From Scolanthus callimorphus (Eukaryota > Cnidaria > Anthozoa > Actiniaria > Edwardsiidae), in the NCBI GenBank assembly GCA_033964015.1, contig CM066922.1, positions 23,732,507 to 23,796,506 of the forward strand: a stretch of DNA of 64,000 nt, in the 5' to 3' direction. The notes under the pieces were generated by a model. It had not been told where the DNA came from, did not search any database, and saw nothing but the letters and a program-made list of their open reading frames with translations. Numbering within the stretch: position 1 is the stretch's first letter; each line of letters opens with the position of its first letter. Shown here piece after piece: positions 57,553-64,000 of this stretch. A program made the translations under genes and the position numbers.

Positions 57553-57935
57553 CATAATATATAAAGGGATATCACAAACAAAATTAATTGAAGGGAATTA
57601 AAAGGGCAGTAAAGCGAAATTGTGCTCAATTGAAAGTAAAGCTAACTGCAGATAAAGGGAAGTTAAGGGAAAGAATGCAACAAGCAAATAAACATAAACA
57701 AAAGAACAAACATTTTTAAAATAAAAATTAACGCAATAGTTACTACTCATTACGTAATACTTTTATATTTTAATAATAATTTCACATTATGTTAATAAGT
57801 TTACATGCGTATGGTAGTAAAAACGAAAATATTATTAATACTGAAAGTAACATTTGGGTTTATTAGCTACTACGTTCACAGTTTGAATATATTTTCAAGT
57901 GTGGTGTCAACATCACCCACTTTTCTGACACTGCG
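57553..57935. other. AT-rich leader before the second LINE
   Basis: Probably contains the LINE's 5' untranslated region; the true 5' boundary is not visible. Confidence 0.4.
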
Positions 57936-58563
57936 ATGGCTTTCACAGCTCAGTTGAACATAATATTTTTTGCGTTGTTCTTTTTGGACAGAGTTGAGTT
58001 ATCATCACCGCTCAACTCACACTGCCTTGAAAAATTTGTAATCTCGCCTTCACTTTTTGAAGTAAAACATATCAAGGCATTTTTTACGAATGAATGTGTT
58101 GGCAGGAAGCCAAGGCCTCTTTCACTGGTTGGGGGTTGTCTGTCTCTTCGCCTTTTGTTGCTAAGTGGAGACATTTCATTGAATCCGGGACCCACCTGTG
58201 CTAACACCAGCAGCAATGGGATCCCTGTGGTGACTGGAAATCGCAGTCTGCAAACAACCTGTGTTAACACCAGTGGTAATGGGATCCCTGTGGTGATTGG
58301 AAATCGCAGACCGATTCCTCGGTCATCGGCACGCACCCTTGACAGGAGTAATCTTACTGTCATTAAAACCACTCCGCAGTTGACTAAACCATGCGGCTTT
58401 GTACCTGTTGATTTCTGTCTTTTGAACACTAGATCTATCAATAAAAAGGAGCTTGCTCTCAAAGACTACTCTGTCGATAACGACCTCGACATTCTTGCTG
58501 TCACTGAGACTTGGTTGAAAGATGAAGGATCTTACAATTTTTCTGTCTCAGAAGTTTGCCCCA
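57936..58563 (+). CDS. LINE ORF, N-terminal part: signal-like leader, 2A-like motif, start of endonuclease
   Basis: ATG 57936 gives MAFTAQLNIIFFALFFLDRV, a strongly hydrophobic N-terminus like a signal peptide. At 58167-58193 is GDISLNPGP after a leucine run (LLLLS). This fits the 2A consensus D-x-E-x-N-P-G-P except that Ser replaces Glu; 2A peptides make the ribosome skip the Gly-Pro bond. An approximate repeat (NGIPVVTGNR / NGIPVVIGNR) follows. The endonuclease then begins with FCLLNTRSINKK and LAVTETWL. The frame is broken at 58564 by the CACTA-like element. 2A-like leaders have been described in APE-type LINEs of several animals, including sea urchins. Confidence 0.75.
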
Positions 58564-58579
58564 CACAGTTAATTTTTGG

Positions 58580-58790
58580 GTGTTGATTCAACTCCAAAAG
58601 TGGAGTGAAAAAAAAAGGTACAGAACAACTCCACTTTTGGAGTAGTTTTCACTCCAAATTTTTCACTCCAACGAAGGAGTGAAATTAACTCCTGAAGTGG
58701 AGTTGAATTGACTCCATATTGAGTGCTGAAATAACTCCATCTTGCATGGAGTGAAATTTACTCCTACTATACATTCACTCCATTGGCAAG
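58580..58790. repeat. Left subterminal palindrome array
   Basis: Repeated ACTCC...GGAGT units such as ACTCCAAAAGTGGAGTGA, about every 15-25 bp, in alternating orientation. Confidence 0.85.
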
Positions 58791-59414
58791 AACTGGAACT
58801 GGTATATGAAGGGTTGACTTAGTATCAAATGAAACTTTAGACAAATATTCAACCAAATGCCTTTATTGACTATAATGCAATTCAAAGCAGTACACAACAA
58901 ACCATCAGTATAAGCTAGCAGTACATGCAACAAGCTATCAGTATAAGCAAAGATATAATGACATTATTATGTTACAGTCAATAGTGTAGTACATCTTCAC
59001 TTTTGGTAAGCTATCAAATGAAAAAAAAAAGCATTATAAAAAGTAACATGTTATGCTGATGAAATAACCGATGAGACCTTACTCGAGATCTGCAAGGGAT
59101 TTACAGCCTTTATACAAATGACATTACAGGGTGGTACAAAGACAGACATTTTGGAGTGGCAATAAAATTTTTATTTGTGACGAACGAGCAAATTTCTTAA
59201 TATAGAGAGGATTTCAGATGACTGTCGTGAGTCTTTGGTAATTACTTTGTAGTTACCCCTATAGGTTTTATTCAGAATTGGTGTCATTACTTTGTGATTG
59301 TTTTATTACAGTCATATGAAAACCACTATAGACAAACTAAAAAATGATACAATTGATACATCTGAAAAATGGAATGGCCAAATGGAAAGTACTTTACACA
59401 GTTTACAGGCTTAG

Positions 59415-59564
59415 GAAAAAAACACTTGTCCCACTCAACTTGGCCACGATTTTCCCTTCTGCTGCTATGTACTGAGGGCCAATGTCAGTGATGTCCTCTC
59501 CACCTACAAGCCTGGGGAACACAGATTCCGCTATAGCCTTTTCATCGATTTATTCACCTGAAAA
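59415..59564 (-). pseudogene. Exon-like fragment A inside the CACTA-like element
   Basis: On the minus strand, after TTACTTTTCAG, a frame reads IDEKAIAESVFPRLVGGEDI and continues for about 48 codons to a stop. A TAA lies between the acceptor and this frame, so it is probably decayed or uses another splice site. Family unknown. Confidence 0.35.
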
Positions 59565-59660
59565 GTAACACAGAAACTTAATTGTGGTGATTTGTTTTCA
59601 AATCATGGAGTTCTGTCAATTAAATTCTGAGCTTTTCCCAAATGAAAAAGTGTACAACTG

Positions 59661-59848
59661 ACATAAAAATAAATATATGTTATTTACCGGCTGGGAGGTC
59701 CGTATAGGCAAAAGCTGTGACCGAGGGCTGGAAAATGTATTTTTCCACATTGAAAATGTCATTTTCCACATTTTCCAGGCCGAGCTCACAGTTTTGGCCT
59801 ATACAGACCGACCTAAAGCCAGTAAATAACATATATTTGTTTTTATGT
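59661..59848. repeat. Hairpin MITE inside the CACTA-like element
   Basis: ATATATGTTATTTACCGGCT and its inverse near 59818-59838 bracket paired GGCCTATAC / GTATAGGC and CATTTTCCA stems. Confidence 0.7.
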
Positions 59849-59908
59849 CATCTGTTATGCACTGAACGATATATGAATATGTATATAGAGGATATTACAT
59901 GGTGGCGC

Positions 59909-60013
59909 GAAGATATGAGTTTTATTTTCGAGTGGCAATAACAATATTTTACGAATGAGCGCAGTAAATGAGTAAAATATTGTTTTTGACACGAGAAAAT
60001 AAAACTCATATAT
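59909..60013. repeat. Hairpin of about 100 bp
   Basis: ATATGAGTTTTATTTTCG pairs with its inverse at about 59993-60010, with an inner AATATTTTAC / GTAAAATATT stem. Confidence 0.75.
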
Positions 60014-60346
60014 TTAAACCAGTGTAATTTTCTTTTTATTATATAGACAAACCAGAAAAAAATATTCCAAATTGATTTCCAAGCACGTTTGTTTTGACAT
60101 ATAAAAAATATGTCAAAAAGAAAAATATGTCAAAAAATATGTCACTAAGGGTCCCAGATGTAGCTTCGTATGAGATCTACGAGTGGCGTATTTCCCATTT
60201 AAACACTTGTGTCTATATATTAAATATAGCTCTGAATATAGATCAAACTACTGTTATTATATATTATATACCACTATTACTATATTATATATACGATTAT
60301 TCCTCAAGCTTGAACTGGCTCTATTGACTCAGAGGCCATAATGGCA

Positions 60347-60563
60347 AGAGGAATAATTATTTTAGTTAAATCACACTAGTGGGTCAATTTGTAAAGCCAA
60401 AAACGTTTTCTGGTCTGCATGGTCATTCGCCATTTTCTGCCTTTAAAATCGGAAACTTTTCGCTATTAGTAGGCTACCTAGTAGGCTACTAGTAGCTCAA
60501 CCAATCACAACGCAACATTAACAATAGACCACTAGTGTGATTTGACTACTAATTAACAATTCG
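60347..60563. mobile_element. About 215-bp MITE
   Basis: TAAATCACACTAGTGG near 60366 and its inverse near 60530. It is related in layout and inner sequence to the next MITE (CAATCA.AA.GCA.CATTA.CAATAG). Confidence 0.65.
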
Positions 60564-60597
60564 ACCTAGAGCCTGAAACGGCTATGGGCCAATAGCC

Positions 60598-60630
<33 letters not shown>

Positions 60631-60638
60631 GAGGGCTA

Positions 60639-60857
60639 ATTGTTTCAGTATCACCCAACTAGTTGGACAAAGGATGAGGAAACATTGTGTTAAAAGGTCA
60701 CCAGAAACCTTGACAAAACAAGAAGTGGCCGCCATTTTTTTCGTGTTCAAAATCGGCGCTTTTGCTACTAGAGGTCTATTGATAATAGTCCCCTACTAGC
60801 GTAGCCAATCAGAATGCAGCATTAGCAATAGTCCACTTGTTGGGTGATACTAATAAT
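60639..60857. mobile_element. About 220-bp MITE related to the preceding one
   Basis: AATTGTTTCAGTATCACCCA near 60639 and the inverse GGGTGATACTAATAATTG at the right end. Confidence 0.65.
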
Positions 60858-60894
60858 TGTTATCTCATGATCCTCACCTTAGAGATCAAGCGCA

Positions 60895-60995
60895 ATGCCA
60901 GGTACGAAGCCAGAATACCCTTGATAGATGTTGAGGGGCCTGTCAGAATCTTCCTTCGTCTTGATGCCTGTAGATAGCATCCATCACATTTTCAA
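60895..60995 (-). pseudogene. Exon-like fragment B inside the CACTA-like element
   Basis: Bounded by CTATCTACAG and AAG|GTGAGG on the minus strand, with an open frame ending GILASYLALRLISK in phase 0. A lysine-rich stretch (KKKRRKRCKQEP) lies just upstream at about 61040-61060. Family unknown. Confidence 0.3.
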
Positions 60996-61059
60996 CTTGG
61001 GTTCCTGTTTGCATCTCTTTCTTCTTTTTTTTTTGTTTGACTCAGTTTCCCCATCAACC

Positions 61060-61681
61060 TCTGGAACAGTCTCTTTTGTCTTCCTTTTTTTTGCATTGAG
61101 GTGCTTCTATACTCTTTGTTCCATCTGGCTTTTGTTCAGGTTTTTTTTCAGGTGAATATTCTTGAAAACAAATTCATCCCTTTAACCCATGCATCCTGGG
61201 GAAAGCAGGCATGTTTTAGAGCATATAATTTCACTTTTCTCTGAAGGTTAGTAATATTATAGTTATCCAAAAATATATTATTAAACTTATGTACAAAAAG
61301 TTATTTAAACACTTTAGTTTTACAGCTAGATCATGGTATCAAGAAGTGATAGGTTGCTCATACAAGTAAACACGAATTACCGAGCTACTAATCCCACCGA
61401 GCTACTAGTACTAATCCCCAACTTTTGCTCTCCTTCGTGTTTCTCCTGGGATACATTTCTACCTAAAGAAAATTGGAAACTAAAACTCTTCAAAATCCGA
61501 AATCGATCTCTGTATCAAAGCGAAACTGATAAGAAATGTGTGCTTTTGTTAGCTAGAAGAAATGACTACGTTAAATTAAGTTTAATGACATTGATTAAAT
61601 CCGAGCGGTTAAGTTAATAAGTTATTACCGCCAAAACAGAGAACCGTCGTTGGATGCATATTTAGATTTTCGAGTGCTTAC
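61060..61681. other. Element interior, no gene seen
   Basis: AT-rich; the plus-strand frame at 61333-61617 has no recognisable motif. Confidence 0.4.
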
Positions 61682-61769
61682 CTCCTCTTCCAGAAGAAGT
61701 TTGACTGTCTCATTTTGGACTCCAGCTTTAATACAGCAATTAAGTAGAGTAGACTCCATTTCAGCAGCA
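61682..61769 (-). pseudogene. Exon-like fragment C inside the CACTA-like element
   Basis: 88 nt between CCTTTGCAG and GAG|GTAAGC on the minus strand. An internal ATG (61757-61759) starts MESTLLNCCIKAGVQNETVK, ending LLLEEE in phase 0 at the donor. It looks like a 5' coding exon; CACGTGACG near 62078 could belong to its promoter. Confidence 0.35.
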
Positions 61770-62514
61770 CTGCAAAGGCATACAAAGTCAAAGGTTTAGC
61801 CATAAACAAAGGCTCTTCGCGCCCCAAGGGATCGATCTTGTTTAGCTACTCAAGCGAAAATGCTCTTTATAATAAGACAAAAGGCCAATTGATGTAAATC
61901 AAAATGACTCTTACCTTGTGCAGTTTAACTCACGGCTAGAGGAAATCGAAATATCAATGAATAACGCTGTAACAACTAAAGAACTGACGATCAATAAGAG
62001 AAACCTCCTTCTGTTTGAAAAGCTAACGGACGAGTGACTTGAGCCCGCAAACGCTTGGCGGCGGTATCGGATTGCTTCACGTGACGTGCAAATAATCCCC
62101 CACCTCTACCCCCGTAATCGTTCAAAGTTTTCTTCTCGTAACTATTTAGACGGCAAGAAGGACTCAAGGATTGAGTCTTGTGTAATTATTCTAAAGCGAG
62201 AAACAAATGGATTAAAACACTGCAGTTGTATGACTTATCATTAAATTCCCGTACTCTAGTCCCCAAAGTACAGATTCACTTTTAGGGGGAGATACCCGGG
62301 GAGATTTACGGCGCGATCGAAAATGATATTAAAAAAACACTATTTATTGAATTTATGATATGCCGTACATTCCTTTTCTTCGCCAAAGGTTCTTCAACTT
62401 TTTAGCCACACCGAGATGTGGCAAATTTCCATTTCATCATGTTCTGTCATATTTATTCGCAAACATGGCAACCGAAGAATGTGTTAATTATCCAAAAACT
62501 TATTTCTCTCTCCA
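61770..62514. other. Element interior upstream of exon-like fragment C
   Basis: It may contain the promoter of the minus-strand gene remnant (CACGTGACG near 62078); otherwise nothing is recognised. Confidence 0.35.
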
Positions 62515-62880
62515 TCTCTCTAATGGAGTTGAATCTTCACCACTTGAACCGGTTGTTTTAACTCCATATAATTATTTCACTCCAAACATGGAGTTATTTC
62601 ACTCCACATAAGAGTTGAATCTTCACCACTTAGTAGAGTTGTTTTCACTCCACATTACTTCACTCCCAACAAGGAGTTGTTTTTACTCCACATAGGAGTT
62701 GAATCAACTCCTCAATCAAGGAGTGATTTTGCAAAGGAGTGAGCCCAACTCCGCATTGTGATTTCACTCCGGATTGGAGTTGTTTTAACTCCTATTGTGG
62801 AGTGAAATCAACTCCAAAAAATTCACTCCAACAGTTGGAGTGATTTCAACTCCACATGTGGAGTTGAATCAACACTCTGA
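62515..62880. repeat. Right subterminal palindrome array
   Basis: More than ten ACTCC/GGAGT motifs, often paired as GGAGTTGAATCAACTCC, ending at the inverted terminus. Confidence 0.85.
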
Positions 62881-62891
62881 AATTAACTGTG

Positions 62892-64000
62892 CACCGGGTA
62901 TCACTTTCACCATGTTCCGCGAAAGCACTCTAAAGGTGGCGGAGTGGGCCTTATGTTTAAAAAACGCATTGAATTTAAAAAGCTACCGCTGACCGATTTC
63001 AAATCATTTGAATATATTGATGGCATTGCCTTGTCATCCACCGGCTCCACTAGAATTGTTGTCATCTACAGGCCCCCTCCATCAAAGACAAATAAACTCA
63101 ACAGTACTATGTTTTTCCAAGAGTTTTGTACCCTGGCCGAAGGTCTAATACTCCATCAGGGTAATCTATTGATATGTGGTGACTTCAATTTTCATATGGA
63201 CACCTTGGAAAAACCTGATACTAGCAAATTTAATAAAATCCTCCAGTCATTTGGTTTGAAGCAACACGTAAATGGTCCCACTCATAAGAAAGGCCATACC
63301 CTTGACTTAGTAATAACCAGGGCAGATGATGAATTGGTAACTAGCACCATAATATGTGATCCGATGCTCTCAGATCACTCTGCCATACACTGTAAATTAC
63401 ATCTACATAAACCTCCCCTTGAAAGAGTTGAAATTAAATATCGTAAACTACGATCAATACAAATAGATTCTTTTAGGGAAGACCTGAAGAGCTCTTCACT
63501 TGTGAATAACAATTTTTCTAGCCTGCCTGAATTTCTTAATACATATGAGAATACCCTAAAGGACACCCTTGATACTCACGCCCCTGTGAAACGCCGTACG
63601 GTAACTCTAAGGCCATCGGCACCATGGTATACTGAAAACATAGCAGAGGCGAAGAGAAAGCGCAGGAGACTCGAACGTCGCTGGCGTTCATCGAGGCTCT
63701 GTGTTGACAGGCAAATGTACACCGAACAATGCAAAACTGTCAATAGCATGCTCAAGGAAGCTAAAACTGCGTACTACTCCTCGATCATTTCTGAAAATGC
63801 AAAAAACCAAAAGACTCTTTTTAACACCGTTGATAAACTTCTTCACAATAAGCTACAGAGTCGTTTCCCCTCCGAGAAATCAACATCCCAACTTGTTGAT
63901 AACTTCGCGAACTTCTTTACCAATAAAATAATAACCATTCGTGAACAGTTGGATAAGGAAGTCAGCTCAACACCTAAACTATGCGCTCCACAAATCGGGA
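62892..64000 (+). CDS. LINE ORF continuation: rest of endonuclease and linker, runs off the window
   Basis: The frame resumes at the right edge of the inserted element and stays open to the window end (about 369 codons). It holds HVPRKHSKGGGVGLMF, VIYRPPPS, LLICGDFNFHMD, HTLDLVITRADD and the intact catalytic SDHSAI, so unlike the LINE at 22 kb the endonuclease residues look functional. The lysine/arginine-rich linker (AKRKRRRLERRW) typical before the reverse transcriptase follows. Apart from the insertion I see no disabling change. Confidence 0.75.

Larger units (their letters stand above)
58564..62891. mobile_element. 4.33-kb CACTA/EnSpm-like non-autonomous element
   Basis: Inverted ends begin CACAGTTAATTT and continue GTGTTGATTCAACTCC. 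A 2-bp CA lies on each side (58562-58563, 62892-62893), and LINE sequence is continuous across the outer junctions. Both subterminal regions (58580-58790 and 62515-62880) are packed with ACTCC/GGAGT palindromes. CACTA-family elements have CAC- ends, 2-3 bp duplications and subterminal repeat arrays bound by their own protein; the superfamily call rests on that. No transposase is visible inside, but several minus-strand exon-like pieces are. Confidence 0.75.
57936..64000 (+). mobile_element. Second APE-type LINE, interrupted and cut by the window edge
   Basis: LINE parts are 57936-58563 and 62892-64000. The sequence between is a CACTA-like element. The reverse transcriptase would lie beyond the window. 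Confidence 0.8.

Overview
The window looks like nuclear DNA of an invertebrate animal, most likely an anthozoan cnidarian (sea anemone or coral). The reasons are GT-AG introns, tandem calcium-binding EGF exons with phase 1-1 boundaries, AT-rich intergenic DNA, and a dense, nested load of transposon families of a type I associate with anthozoans. The phylum is an inference; nothing here is bacterial. I see no complete, intact host gene. The window is mainly a record of transposons inserted into transposons.

0-16 kb: a protein-primed family B DNA polymerase gene of the Polinton/Maverick/adintovirus-like kind lies on the minus strand. It has a recognisable promoter (TATA box, palindromic TGACGTCA, four CCAAT boxes) and is cut in two by a 7.48-kb DNA transposon with about 585-bp terminal inverted repeats. 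That transposon carries its own spliced, four-exon transposase gene ending in an XPG/FEN-like nuclease domain (Academ-like). Upstream of the polymerase are four successive tandem-repeat arrays.

15-27 kb: a TTAA-flanked 705-bp MITE, a 122-bp-unit array built on TGACGTCA palindromes, a 3.9-kb foldback structure with two 1,614-bp arms, and a decayed APE-type LINE.

27-57 kb: dispersed repeats, a tandem duplication (32.7-39.7 and 39.8-44.1 kb) whose copies differ by datable insertions, a 3.1-kb direct duplication (45.2-48.3 and 54.5-57.6 kb), and between its copies four EGF exons of a host gene, the fourth split by a 410-bp MITE.

57-64 kb: a second, better-preserved LINE running off the window edge. 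It is interrupted in its endonuclease domain by a 4.33-kb CACTA-like non-autonomous element with palindrome-rich ends and minus-strand exon remnants.

Both LINEs carry a 2A-like translational-recoding motif directly before the endonuclease and a hydrophobic signal-like N-terminus. The strongest items for follow-up are the two LINE 2A leaders, the transposon in the polymerase, the giant palindrome and the CACTA-like element.
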